39,998 bases of DNA, taken from an uncultured Muribaculaceae bacterium (lineage in GTDB: Bacteria; Bacteroidota; Bacteroidia; Bacteroidales; Muribaculaceae). This document shows positions 15,668-24,819 of the stretch, in pieces (position 1 is the first letter of the stretch; each line of letters begins with the position of its first letter). The translations under genes and the position numbers were made by a program. Under the pieces are notes generated by a model. The model was not told the origin of the DNA. It saw only the letters and a program-made list of their open reading frames with translations, and searched no databases. The stretch spans positions 1 through 39,998 of the forward strand of contig CAJUAR010000021.1 in NCBI GenBank assembly GCA_910584495.1, in the 5' to 3' direction.

Positions 15668-18600
15668 TTATGGCACGTCGCGGACACAACGGACACCAAT
15701 TTTATCGTTTGGCACCCTGTCTGTTTTGACACCATCATCTTTATTTGTCGAAGCCTGTGTTCCCTGACCGGAATCAGTAGTGATTTTCAAAGAAAGGTGA
15801 TTTTGGAAATTCACGGGGTTTGTTGCAGTAGCCGGAGCGCCGGAATTGTCAAAGAATGTGAAAGAGCAGCTAATCAGATATGACACTCCTGTGCCTTCGG
15901 CAGAATAATATGAATCATTCGAACCGGGCTTTTTGTAGGTCGACATAATCGACAGCTCTTTTTGGTTTGGCACACGCCATCCGTCTTTACCCATCTTGTT
16001 ATTCAATTTTTCGCATGGATTATTCCGGCTCAGATAGTCGGAAAGATACATTGACGTATTACCCACAACATCCGAATTCAATACGATAACTTCGTCGGGA
16101 TGAATTTCGAATTGTTTGAAACACCTGTTGTACACTTGGTCGTTAAGTACATGTGGCGGCATAGGATATTTGGAATCGCGGTAAGCCTCGACCCTGATTG
16201 CACGCTTGTCCATTCGGTCCATCAGTATTTTGTTTTCATTCTCCTTGTCGCGGTCGTATGGTGGATTGACGCGGGTATGGATGTTGAAATCGGCAATATC
16301 AGAGCCCATATACCTAACGCAGCGCACGTTCCACGGAGCCTGAGTTTTAGGGTTCCAACTCGGATACCACGCAGAGGTCGACAGACCTTCCATGGCCCAA
16401 AGAATTTTGCCGTTGGCACACGCAATGAGAAAACGGCTGTTCAGTTCGTTGGAAGGGTTGATATTGTTTGTTATACCGTCGTAGTCCATTACAGGCGATC
16501 TTAGGGCTTGACGGCCCAGAATGACACGAATCATCTGGAAGTCGGAAGGCACAAACCATCGAATTTCGTTTTTGTCGATATATCCATTGCCGTTATTGTC
16601 GCGGTTGCGGTTAAGGCATGCGGTGATCATCTCCATGTATTGCGGACTTTCGGTTTGGTCGACATCGTAGTCGGGGATGTAGGAAATATTTACAGACGTA
16701 TTTTCCTGGCTGACATCATTTTTGCCTGTGAAATGATATGCAGGGACATGCTCGGTTCTCGCATCGCGTTTATAATTCTGGTTGTTGATAGCATTAACTT
16801 TAAGTAACTTGTTGACATAGAGATGCTCTGTCCAGGCGTATTGACCCCAATCTGTCTTTGCGCTGCCTCTTGGCGTAGCCCCCATGAGGTATTGCCCCAG
16901 ATTGTAGCGGCCGGAAGTACCTTCGTACCCGGCTCCGGTCCGAATCATATCTTGACCGTTGTTCCAATTGTTACGTATGTTAATTCCAAGTGATTCGTTG
17001 ACGTGTTCCACCCCAAGAGCTTCGAAATCCTGGCTTTTGTCGTAATATGTCTGAATAGAAGTCTGAGAGAATGCATATTTCGATGTATAGTATGAAGTAT
17101 GTCCGTCGGCCGAAACCTGTGAGTTGATGTTGAACCACACACGGCGGTCAGGAGCACCGCAGTACCAATGCCAGTTGTTTTTGTCGGCTGGTTTAATCGA
17201 ACCACTCTCATCGAAATCCTCATAGGTATATTCATTAATGAATATGGTGTACCATCCAGCCGGTTTTCCCTTCATCTCGTGGAGATAATAAGTTTTTCCA
17301 TCGGCATAGTCGCCGGAGTGTGGCTTGTATTCTGCAATTATATCTTCCTTAGTGGTAGGGCGAAGTTCAATCCATGAGTAGAAACGGAAATCATCGTCGG
17401 AATCCAAGGGATGGTTGTCCTGGGTGTAGAATTTTCTTTCGCCGGCCGAACCGAACGCTTCGATGGCAAATTTGAATTCCTCGAGTTCTTTTTGAGTGAA
17501 ATAAAGGTTTGTCACGTTATAGTGACAGTCAAGTTTGGTCGAAGCCTGATTACTGTCGGTAATGTCGCCGATTACCGAAGGAGTAGGCTCGCCTTCGCGC
17601 AAAGCTTCCACCATCATGCTGTTGACATTGTTGATGGTTAGATTATAGGTATATTTTGCATTACGGCGGCAGTTGAAGTCCATTGCCTGTTTTTTCTTGT
17701 CGGACTTGTTTTCGCAATAACCGAGGTGAACGGTGTACGTAGCTTTGACAATGCGCGACAACACATCGTCGGGGTTTAGTATATTACCGTTTTCGTCCAC
17801 ATTCATCTCCATTTCAACGTTGAAAGTGAGATAGGAAGCGTTATTGTTGTAGTCATCGGGGTCGTTAGTGGCTGTCAGACTTGAGAAAACGCGTGTATTT
17901 TCGCCGTTTTCTTCGTTTTTGTGCTCGCGTTCGCGGTAGGCGTAGTAGTCGCCTGCAGCCGATTTGTCGCTTTCGGCGGGCTCGAGGCCTGTGTGGAGGT
18001 TCTCGAGCTGCCAGTAATCGAAACTGATCACATTGTCTTTGGTCGTGAATGTGTTGAATTTTTCCGATTCGCTAACAGCAAGGCCGTTGATTGAATATAC
18101 TTCGCCTGAATTGCGCTGGATGTCGTTTTCACCGTTTCGTTCACGCAACCACGAGGAATTAGGCACATTGTGAGCCTGCCATTCTATGATTTTGAAGCTC
18201 TTGATATTTTCTGTGTTGTAGGTGATGTTGAATTTGTTCTGAGAGATGAGGCGGCGAAGGTGTATACAGCCCGGAGCGGAGTAATTGCCGGGAGTAATGA
18301 CGAAAGTGTTTTCTTCAGGAATTATGCCGTTGTGGGATTCTCCGTCGGAATAATGCTCTGAGTAGCGTCCTGTCATCAGCAAGGCATTGAGCGGTTCGGA
18401 AGTGGAAATTTCGGCACGTTCGTTGAATGTCACGGCCATGTTTTCGAAGTCTTCGAACGTTTCAATTGCATTTAGCGCCTCCGTGAGGCTTACAAGTTTC
18501 ACCCCATCGCCATCTTTGACAACGGCAAAACGGTTTTCGAAGTTCGCCACCCCCACCACGCGTGTCACCCCCGAGGTAGTGCTGATATTCACATGCCGCC

Positions 18601-18907
18601 AGTTTTCTTCAAAAGTATCGTCGGTATCGTCGGAAAAACTGAAGAAATCTTTTTTAGCACCGGTGTGGGCATTGAACAGGCCAATCCAGAGCGATGTAAT
18701 GCGTTGGTCGGGATTGGCGCCACGGACGTCGGCACGTGAAATGACGGCACGGTTCAGCAAGTCGACTTTCATCGACAGCGTCGCCGGCAATCCTTCGGGA
18801 ACATTGCTATTTTCGGGGGCTTTTATTTCGTCGGAGCAAGCGGCTGCCGCCAAGGTGAGCAGCAGGAAGATGGGGAGGTATATGTAGTTACAGAGAAAAG
18901 ATTTCAT
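15668..18907 (-). CDS. DUF4906-type fimbrial tip/accessory lipoprotein
   Basis: This 1079-residue surface lipoprotein (lipobox AAAC, Cys24) has an N-terminal fimbrillin-like beta domain (ATLSMKVDLLNRAVISRAD, then LWIGLFNAHTG). A long middle section contains the typical LTINNVNSMMVEA strand and tandem beta regions. A DUF4906-type C-terminal domain follows, with an Asp/Asn-rich loop (NRDNNGNGYIDKNEIRWFVP) and the WRVPNQKELSIMSTY and IGVRCVRDVP endings. In Mfa-type loci such large proteins are tip or accessory components. The Asp/Asn loop could bind calcium. It follows the minor subunit gene with no gap (the stop is at 18908, right next to its start). Confidence 0.83.
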   Translation of the reverse strand: MKSFLCNYIYLPIFLLLTLAAAACSDEIKAPENSNVPEGLPATLSMKVDLLNRAVISRADVRGANPDQRITSLWIGLFNAHTGAKKDFFSFSDDTDDTFEENWRHVNISTTSGVTRVVGVANFENRFAVVKDGDGVKLVSLTEALNAIETFEDFENMAVTFNERAEISTSEPLNALLMTGRYSEHYSDGESHNGIIPEENTFVITPGNYSAPGCIHLRRLISQNKFNITYNTENIKSFKIIEWQAHNVPNSSWLRERNGENDIQRNSGEVYSINGLAVSESEKFNTFTTKDNVISFDYWQLENLHTGLEPAESDKSAAGDYYAYREREHKNEENGENTRVFSSLTATNDPDDYNNNASYLTFNVEMEMNVDENGNILNPDDVLSRIVKATYTVHLGYCENKSDKKKQAMDFNCRRNAKYTYNLTINNVNSMMVEALREGEPTPSVIGDITDSNQASTKLDCHYNVTNLYFTQKELEEFKFAIEAFGSAGERKFYTQDNHPLDSDDDFRFYSWIELRPTTKEDIIAEYKPHSGDYADGKTYYLHEMKGKPAGWYTIFINEYTYEDFDESGSIKPADKNNWHWYCGAPDRRVWFNINSQVSADGHTSYYTSKYAFSQTSIQTYYDKSQDFEALGVEHVNESLGINIRNNWNNGQDMIRTGAGYEGTSGRYNLGQYLMGATPRGSAKTDWGQYAWTEHLYVNKLLKVNAINNQNYKRDARTEHVPAYHFTGKNDVSQENTSVNISYIPDYDVDQTESPQYMEMITACLNRNRDNNGNGYIDKNEIRWFVPSDFQMIRVILGRQALRSPVMDYDGITNNINPSNELNSRFLIACANGKILWAMEGLSTSAWYPSWNPKTQAPWNVRCVRYMGSDIADFNIHTRVNPPYDRDKENENKILMDRMDKRAIRVEAYRDSKYPMPPHVLNDQVYNRCFKQFEIHPDEVIVLNSDVVGNTSMYLSDYLSRNNPCEKLNNKMGKDGWRVPNQKELSIMSTYKKPGSNDSYYSAEGTGVSYLISCSFTFFDNSGAPATATNPVNFQNHLSLKITTDSGQGTQASTNKDDGVKTDRVPNDKIGVRCVRDVP

Positions 18908-20089
18908 TTAGTTGTAGGGAGGTATGTCGGTTTCATAGTTCCACCATTCACACACGGTGTAGTTCATGGTGAGTGTAGCCGCTGTGGCACGGAAGGAGAT
19001 GTCTCCGTTGATAATGACATTGGTGTTTCGAGGCAGAGTTGTCATTGGGGTAAACTTGGAAGGTTTTAAATTATCATCGTCGCCAACTGTTATGTCGTGC
19101 ATCACGGGGCTTGTTGTATCGGCGTTTATGATTAGTCCTGTGCGATAGGGAACATCCTGCAATATGCCGGGTCCGATATTTTCTTGAGCAATCTTATTTG
19201 TTCCTTCAGGGAGGTATAGCACAAAATCGCGGGTTTCGTTATCGTCGATTCCCAAGTTGACTGTGTAAACGTTTTGCGTGCCGGTGTCGGACAGCGGGGT
19301 GTAGCTGCTGAAAGTTTGCTGGCTGTTATCGGTCCAAGTGATATGGGGGAAAAGATACTGAGACGGTGCCACATAGTTGACAGTGGCAGAGTTAACCACT
19401 ACCGAGGCTTGCGATTTGTTGTTTGTCAGCCGATAGGTATATTTTGCGGCGGCGCGGTGGAGATAGAATGTGCGTGAGTAGGTTGGCTGGCGCGGTATGA
19501 CAACATTCTCGTAGATCGCCGAAGCGGGCAGGGGGATGCGGTCGTGGAGCAGCTGGTCGGTTGAGAACACGGGATTGTCGGCGGTGCGCATGGCAATGTC
19601 CTGCAGGGTAGTCCATTTGTCTCCTGTGAGCGTGTTGCCCTCGGTGGCCGTTATGGTGGCGTAGAGGCTGTTGAAATATTCGGCCGCTCCTATGCTGGTG
19701 TCTGTGGAAGGGTCGACAACGGTAAAATGGTCTTCGTTGGCAATAAAAATAATTTTCTTTGCCTCGGCGTTAGGCACGGCAATGGTAATGGTATGCTGCA
19801 CGGCGGGAGAAGAGAGGTCGTAGCGACCGTTATGCTCCACATGACCGTCGGCTGCGAGGATGATGATGCGCAGGGTGTGAATCAGCTCCCAGTCGCCGGC
19901 CGGAAGCCGGTCGGCGGCGCTTGCGGCACGCGATGCCGGTGTGCCGTTGACGCGCAGGTCGAGCACCAGGTTGGTGGTTGCCGGCAGCGGTTCGGGCACG
20001 GGAATGTCGGTTTTGTCGGCGCACGCAGCCACAAGCCACAGCATTGCCGCCGAGGCCATGATGAGAATTGTGTGCTTGAGTGTGCGCAT
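18908..20089 (-). CDS. Fimbrillin-superfamily minor subunit lipoprotein
   Basis: This 393-residue lipoprotein (lipobox VAAC, Cys23) has the fimbrillin-like N-terminal domain: TNLVLDLRVNGTPASRAAS, then IHTLRIIILAADGHVEHNGRY and AKKIIFIANEDH. Its second half includes the hallmark YSRTFYLHRAAAKYTYRL strand pair and ends in a short segment (LTMNYTVCEWWNYETDIPPYN) where the donor strand of such subunits lies. It is probably an accessory fimbrial subunit, equivalent in position to Mfa3/Mfa4. The TPASRAAS site near residues 50-57 offers an Arg cleavage point, as in processed fimbrillins. It lies between the Mfa2-like and DUF4906 genes with tight spacing. Confidence 0.8.
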   Translation of the reverse strand: MRTLKHTILIMASAAMLWLVAACADKTDIPVPEPLPATTNLVLDLRVNGTPASRAASAADRLPAGDWELIHTLRIIILAADGHVEHNGRYDLSSPAVQHTITIAVPNAEAKKIIFIANEDHFTVVDPSTDTSIGAAEYFNSLYATITATEGNTLTGDKWTTLQDIAMRTADNPVFSTDQLLHDRIPLPASAIYENVVIPRQPTYSRTFYLHRAAAKYTYRLTNNKSQASVVVNSATVNYVAPSQYLFPHITWTDNSQQTFSSYTPLSDTGTQNVYTVNLGIDDNETRDFVLYLPEGTNKIAQENIGPGILQDVPYRTGLIINADTTSPVMHDITVGDDDNLKPSKFTPMTTLPRNTNVIINGDISFRATAATLTMNYTVCEWWNYETDIPPYN

Positions 20090-20105
20090 GGGTTTTGAGG
20101 ATGGT

Positions 20106-21122
20106 TTAGTCGAATTCTATATCGTTGACGCGTACCACGTAGCCGTTGACAATGATGCTCACGCTGTACCACTGCATGTTTCCGTCGAGGAAGAAAGTGA
20201 GGTTCCAGCGGCTTCCACGGTCCAGATATTCCTGGTCGGACCATTTGGAATCGTCGCTCTTGGTGGCGGCAAGGAACTTGTGCAAAGGTATCTGAGCGAT
20301 AACATTGCCTGTTTCGTGGTAGGTGATGGTGAGTTGGGGCTTGGTGCGTTCGTAGATTCGCGAGGTGCTGATTTCGCCGTAGGCAAGCGAGCCAAACGAA
20401 AGTGCGCGACCATGGGGCTTGACGGCCTGGTCGTCGTCGACATCGGCCAGAGGCACGCTGCCGCTGGTCCATTGGGTATATGTAGTGGTCTCGGTGCCTT
20501 CCACGGGGGTATTGGTGTGGTCCAGAAGGCTGTTGCTGTCGGTAATAGCAAAGTCGAAATCCTTGCCGTCGAGGTCGGCACCGTCGAGCTGCTGCAGAAG
20601 GATTCGTATATTGTTGGTAGTCTTGCTCATGTGCAAGTCTACAGCTTGATAGTCCACAGTTCCGTCGGCCACGGTAAAATCGGCCGTGCCGTGGAAGTGG
20701 TCGTGGAGAGACTTGCCCACGTGATCGAGCTTGAGACGCATGCTAATTTCGGAGTAGAAGCTGCCGGGTGCCGGCTGGGCATCGTGAGCAAAAGAAGCTT
20801 CGGGACATGCAATGCCGCCGTAGGCCACGGCATGATAAGTGCCGGGAGCGAGGTCTACGGCCATGCGGTAGTTTTCGTCGGTGAGCTTGCCGCTTGTCTC
20901 CGTCAGGGTGCTGACATAGCGCCCCTCGCTGTCGTAGACATGGAGTGTGAGACAGTGCACCTGCGAGGGTAGTGCGTTTGCCGACTCCAGGTTGTAGTCG
21001 TAGAGAAAACGCAACTCAACGCCCACGCGGCAAGGGTCGAGGTCGTCGTTCACCATCGAACACGAAGCCAGCACGGCTATGGACGAAGCCGCAAAAAGCA
21101 GTATGTGTGGCGGTTTAATCAC
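20106..21122 (-). CDS. FimB/Mfa2-family fimbrial anchor lipoprotein
   Basis: This 338-residue lipoprotein (lipobox LASC, Cys21) belongs to the Mfa2/FimB family, which anchors the fimbria in the outer membrane and ends its growth. The family signature is clear after the lipid Cys: PCRVGVELRFLYDYNLES, HCLTLHVYDSEGRYVS and PGTYHAVAYGG. The C-terminus (VSIIVNGYVVRVNDIEFD) is the usual final strand. The only start that keeps the signal peptide is a GTG at 21122, which may lower translation relative to the major subunit. It is separated from the major subunit gene by 307 bp of hairpin-forming repeats, which could further reduce its expression. Confidence 0.92.
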   Translation of the reverse strand: MIKPPHILLFAASSIAVLASCSMVNDDLDPCRVGVELRFLYDYNLESANALPSQVHCLTLHVYDSEGRYVSTLTETSGKLTDENYRMAVDLAPGTYHAVAYGGIACPEASFAHDAQPAPGSFYSEISMRLKLDHVGKSLHDHFHGTADFTVADGTVDYQAVDLHMSKTTNNIRILLQQLDGADLDGKDFDFAITDSNSLLDHTNTPVEGTETTTYTQWTSGSVPLADVDDDQAVKPHGRALSFGSLAYGEISTSRIYERTKPQLTITYHETGNVIAQIPLHKFLAATKSDDSKWSDQEYLDRGSRWNLTFFLDGNMQWYSVSIIVNGYVVRVNDIEFD

Positions 21123-21134
21123 TGATAAAAAGGA

Positions 21135-21207
21135 GGTTATGTTGCCCGCGTGGGCAACGGGTTATGCCGGCGGTGCCGACGGGTTATATCGCTACGCGAT
21201 GGGTTGA
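21135..21207. repeat. Hairpin-GGGTTAT array, locus 2
   Basis: The array begins with GGTTAT (21135-21140) and has three hairpin modules. GTTGCCC/GGGCAAC (21141-21158, 4-base loop) is followed by GGGTTAT (21159-21165). GCCGGC/GCCGAC (21166-21180, imperfect) is followed by GGGTTAT (21181-21187). ATCGC/GCGAT (21188-21200) is followed by GGGTTGA. The stems are unrelated in sequence; only the linker is kept. It joins directly to the modular repeat at 21206. Confidence 0.85.
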
Positions 21208-21429
21208 GCGCGAAGCCATGGAAGCGAGGTGTCCTCACCTCGCCAGGCTGGATGGTCGCCAGGCAAATGCGAGCGCGAAGCCATGGAAGCGAGGTGTCCT
21301 CACCTCGCCGGGCTGGCTGGTTGCCCGAATATTCAGAGGCGTACATTTTAATAAATGTATGGCTGTGGTTTTGCGTCCGGGCGAGGTGAGGACACCTCGC
21401 TTCCATGGCTTCGCGCTCGCATTATTCAA
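21206..21429. repeat. Repeat cluster with 43-bp perfect inverted repeat
   Basis: Two reversed short-form units (hairpins 21224-21243 and 21289-21308) are 39-bp exact direct repeats (21206-21244 and 21271-21309). A forward unit has its hairpin at 21381-21400. The second and third units face each other and are exact reverse complements over 43 bases (21266-21308 and 21381-21423), with a 72-base spacer. The cluster fills the gap between the major fimbrial subunit and the anchor gene, next to the stop codon of the former. Confidence 0.92.
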
Positions 21430-23274
21430 TTAGAATTCGATGCCCTCATTCACGCGAACAACCCAGTCTTTGAGAACTACATCAAGAGTGAAGTAGATAT
21501 CCCATGCTCCAGGATCCGGTTGAGTGAAATTGCCGAGGGAACGTACTGTTTTGATTGACAATTTATAAATGTTATTTCGAACTGTAGCAAATTCCATGTT
21601 GCCAATAGCTGCTGGGTCGTTGTCATTTATATGTTGATTGTAGTAGAAATAGTAGCAACGATATTTTCCATCAGCTGTGGGTTCGTAGGCAGTAAATCCA
21701 TAATTATCTATGGTTTTATTTTCTTCTAGTGCTTTCGTGGTAACAGATATGATTTTGCCTGTTTCATCTTCTTCAGCAGTGAAGCACTGGTCGAAACGCT
21801 GAGCAAGTTCACTTGAAGGATTTTGTTTGGCTGCAATAGCCATCTGAATATCAGACTTGTAGAGCTGAGATTTGAAAAGGTACATTGTAGGATACTTTCC
21901 ATTTTCGCCTTTCTCCGTAGTTACATTAATTTCAGCTTCGAAAACAATACCGGTTGTATTTGTTTTGGTTTCGTATGGATCTGCGGTTGCGTTTTTAGGA
22001 AAAGTATTTTCAGAAGCATAAGTCCAAATTTTATAACCCTCCCATTCGGGTTTCTTCGATGTTGATTCTCCTTCTTTTTGATTCCAAGAATTGTCGTTAT
22101 CATCTTTATCTTTGATGGATTCAAGAGAAGTCCAAGTAAGACCCCCGGGATTATCAGCTGTAGGATCAAGTTTTGCATTTTCTGCGAGGGTCATGGAGTA
22201 TGTGCGAGAAGTGGGAGACACGACAAAAGCACTTGTTAATTTATCTCCATTGTTGGGATCTGCAATATACTCCATGCCGATTGTGCCTGGGCAATATTTA
22301 GCAGAATTCATTGTTCCGTCTAAACTTGTGCGAGGTAGATAGTAAAACTGGTTGCTGACATTGAAGAGTGCAACACGGGTGTAGCTTACGGAAGCTACAA
22401 CATCTTCATCGTTGTGCACATAGTCTTTATTTTCCCAGTCCACCCCATCTTTATAGACATAGTAAGTAAAATCCTTGCCATCTGCTTTAGGTGAGGCATC
22501 GCGAATATCGAAACGTGAAGCGGTGCGAACAACTTCAATAGGTGTTTCGATTGGCTTATCTGCTGTTCCAATATTGGGACATAGAGGGAATGCGTTGGTC
22601 TTGACACTGAATGTCTTAAGATAAGCTTCGTGTGTTGCTTTATATATCTTTTTTGCTTCTTCATCTGTTGGCATTCCCGAACCTTTTTCCTTTTCATCGC
22701 CAAGGAAGACTTTATGCAATGAAACACTTGTCATAAGGAATCCTTTTTCCATCCAGGTTGATGTTACGTCGGTATCGTCGTCTTCTCCGCCACATACGAG
22801 GTCTTTGAATGATGTTCCAGCAGCAAGACCGCCTACATAACCATCTGCAACAGGATTGCCTAGAACTTTGTTGCGAAGGGCTTGAGTTGGATTACAGTAT
22901 GCGAAGACATATACTTCTTCACCGGCATGGGCTAGAAGTTCGTCACGGTTCTGGAAAACGATGGTATATTTGTCGTTTGAACCTGTGGCATCGTTAGCGG
23001 CACAAGTGATAAATTTGTAATCATTTGCAGTTTCATCATACGATGAAAGGATTACAAGAATTGAGCCTACATAGTTTTCGTAGTCTTTACCCACTTCTTC
23101 ACCTTCATTAGCTTCACCGCTACGTGAACCGGTTGGCATTTTGAAAGAGATTGTTGAATAGAACGGTTCGCCTGGTTCGGTGGTTTCTCCACCGGGTGCC
23201 GTGGGCTCATCGGAGGAGCAAGCCGTCAGGCTGACGAGGAGAGCCCCTGCGAGTAATCTGCTAAGATACTTCAT
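21430..23274 (-). CDS. Mfa1-family major fimbrial subunit
   Basis: This 614-residue lipoprotein precursor (lipobox LTAC, Cys19) is the probable shaft subunit. After a Pro/Thr/Glu-rich linker the fimbrillin N-terminal domain starts (FYSTISFKMPTG). An SRSGEANEGEE segment near 54 offers an Arg cleavage site of the kind used to mature fimbrillins before donor-strand polymerisation. The domain continues with SILVILSSYDETANDYKF and VYVFAYCNPTQALR. The C-terminal half carries SNQFYYLPRTSLDG and RNNIYKLSIKTV and ends in VVLKDWVVRVNEGIEF, the expected donor strand. It is larger than Mfa1 of Porphyromonas gingivalis. Base composition in this gene is more AT-rich than in its neighbours, as is common for variable surface subunits. 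Confidence 0.9.
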   Translation of the reverse strand: MKYLSRLLAGALLVSLTACSSDEPTAPGGETTEPGEPFYSTISFKMPTGSRSGEANEGEEVGKDYENYVGSILVILSSYDETANDYKFITCAANDATGSNDKYTIVFQNRDELLAHAGEEVYVFAYCNPTQALRNKVLGNPVADGYVGGLAAGTSFKDLVCGGEDDDTDVTSTWMEKGFLMTSVSLHKVFLGDEKEKGSGMPTDEEAKKIYKATHEAYLKTFSVKTNAFPLCPNIGTADKPIETPIEVVRTASRFDIRDASPKADGKDFTYYVYKDGVDWENKDYVHNDEDVVASVSYTRVALFNVSNQFYYLPRTSLDGTMNSAKYCPGTIGMEYIADPNNGDKLTSAFVVSPTSRTYSMTLAENAKLDPTADNPGGLTWTSLESIKDKDDNDNSWNQKEGESTSKKPEWEGYKIWTYASENTFPKNATADPYETKTNTTGIVFEAEINVTTEKGENGKYPTMYLFKSQLYKSDIQMAIAAKQNPSSELAQRFDQCFTAEEDETGKIISVTTKALEENKTIDNYGFTAYEPTADGKYRCYYFYYNQHINDNDPAAIGNMEFATVRNNIYKLSIKTVRSLGNFTQPDPGAWDIYFTLDVVLKDWVVRVNEGIEF

Positions 23275-23313
23275 AGTTAGATTGATTTTAGAGGTTTATT
23301 AATTTGTAATTTC

Positions 23314-24816
23314 TTATTTTTTCTTAGTGAAGATATTTTGATGGTTATCTGGAATATATTCAATTTTGCGGTCTTGCTTGTCGAGTATTTTGTTGACATT
23401 TTCGAGCGGAGCGGCAGCTTCGTCGATGCCAGCCTTGTCGGCATTTATGAGCCAAGCCTTCGCCTCGCTGAACTTACCTTGGTTTGCCATTGCAACACCT
23501 CTTATATATGCCGCCTCGGGGCGGTCGGCACAACGGGCCAGGAACCGTTCGGCTCCGAGGAAGTCGCCCTTGTTCACAGCCACTGCAGCAGCATTGAGGT
23601 TGCTTACAGGGTCGTTGGGATAGACACGCACAGCGGTGTCGAACACTCGGTTATATTCGTCGCTGCCGGGGGTGTAGGAGTGGGCGAGGAGGTAGAACTC
23701 GTTGAGGCTCAGGTTGCCCGGCCGTTCTTCCATGATGCGCCGAATCTCTTCGATGTCGGTATATGTTCGTATGGTGTAGTTCACCTTATAGTCGGAATGA
23801 CGCAGACCGGGATAGACGTTGTCGAGCAGGAATTTATAGTCGGCGGGGAAACGTCGGCGCATGGTGTTGTCCTTTTCGTCGGGGCTAAGTTTGCTGTTGT
23901 TGGCAATGTCGAGCAACTCGTTTCGCGCCTGGAGCGCAGACTTTTGAAGAAAACGGCGCAGACCGTCCCAGTCCTCGGGCTCGAAGGAAGTGTCGAAGAT
24001 TGAAGGTTCGAATCCGTAGGTCTTGATTACATACTCTTTGAGGGCCTTGGTGCGTCCTTTGGCCAGACGTTCGTTGTTTGAGTATTTTCCCTCTGGCGAA
24101 GCGAATCCTTTGATTTCTATGCGGTTGATGGTAGCGTCGGGGTTTCCTACAACTGTGTCGATTGTCACCAGTATGGCTGCCAGTTCCTCGGGGTTTCGGC
24201 GGTAGGACGGGTCGATTTCTGTTCGGTTTACACGGAAGTCGATATATGCGCTGCCGCTGAGCTCTGTGGTTTTGTTGTCGGATGCGGCAGGGGCCTTGAC
24301 AGAATAGTCGGGTGGAACCATGAACGAAGCCGGACGTAGGTCGAGCTGAGCCACGGACACGCGGTCGTTACGTTCGGGAGCACCGCAGCATCCGCTTTCG
24401 TCGGCTTTGATTTCGACTTTGCTCTGTAGCATCCATTGCTTCATGGGCAAAGCCTCGTTGTAGCTAAAATGTTCTTTTTTGCCCGAACGGATGAGAACAG
24501 CCCCTTGAGGCATTGCTTCGGGCCGGCGCAGCAAATGGTAGTAGCGGTTATAGCCGGCTATTACCACCGGATGCATTGCGGCGATGCTGTCGCCGGAGGT
24601 GACAACGGGTGTGAGTGTGAGCTGGCGGTTGGAGCCTATGTTATAGCTTGAAGGGTCGAGGATAAACGACAACTCGAGAGTGGCATCATCGGTGCAAATT
24701 TCAGCATTGTCGATGGCCAGCGAGGGCATGGTGTGTGCCCAAGCAGTGCAGGTCAGGACGGCAGCGGCAAGAGCGGCGGCAGTTCTTCGATAGTTGATTT
24801 TTAACATCGTTGTCAT
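23314..24816 (-). CDS. DUF3868/OmpA-family protein of fimbrial locus
   Basis: This 500-residue secreted protein has a signal peptide (1-27) and an N-terminal DUF3868-type beta domain (AIDNAEICTDDATLELSFIL). An OmpA-like region lies in the middle: YIDFRVNRTEIDPSYRRNPE, then IEIKGFASPEGKYSNNERLA, the peptidoglycan-contact motif. A C-terminal part has TPR-like helices (VSNLNAAAVAVNKGDFLGAE and MANQGKFSEAKAW). Such proteins regularly sit directly upstream of Mfa-type subunit genes and are thought to tie fimbrial assembly to the cell wall. It starts 3 bp after the DUF3575 stop. An ATG three codons in (24807) is an alternative start. Confidence 0.88.
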   Translation of the reverse strand: MTTMLKINYRRTAAALAAAVLTCTAWAHTMPSLAIDNAEICTDDATLELSFILDPSSYNIGSNRQLTLTPVVTSGDSIAAMHPVVIAGYNRYYHLLRRPEAMPQGAVLIRSGKKEHFSYNEALPMKQWMLQSKVEIKADESGCCGAPERNDRVSVAQLDLRPASFMVPPDYSVKAPAASDNKTTELSGSAYIDFRVNRTEIDPSYRRNPEELAAILVTIDTVVGNPDATINRIEIKGFASPEGKYSNNERLAKGRTKALKEYVIKTYGFEPSIFDTSFEPEDWDGLRRFLQKSALQARNELLDIANNSKLSPDEKDNTMRRRFPADYKFLLDNVYPGLRHSDYKVNYTIRTYTDIEEIRRIMEERPGNLSLNEFYLLAHSYTPGSDEYNRVFDTAVRVYPNDPVSNLNAAAVAVNKGDFLGAERFLARCADRPEAAYIRGVAMANQGKFSEAKAWLINADKAGIDEAAAPLENVNKILDKQDRKIEYIPDNHQNIFTKKK

Positions 24817-24819
24817 GGC

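Noticed and set aside
19941..20972. Plus-strand open frame of 343 codons opposite two fimbrial genes
   Set aside because: Spans the antisense of two genuine lipoprotein genes and their boundary, so it cannot be a real gene.
21137..21433. Several short open frames in both strands between the fimbrial major subunit and anchor
   Set aside because: They translate the repeats themselves and give the same REAMEARCPH/PWKRGVLTS-like strings in several frames, so they are not genes.
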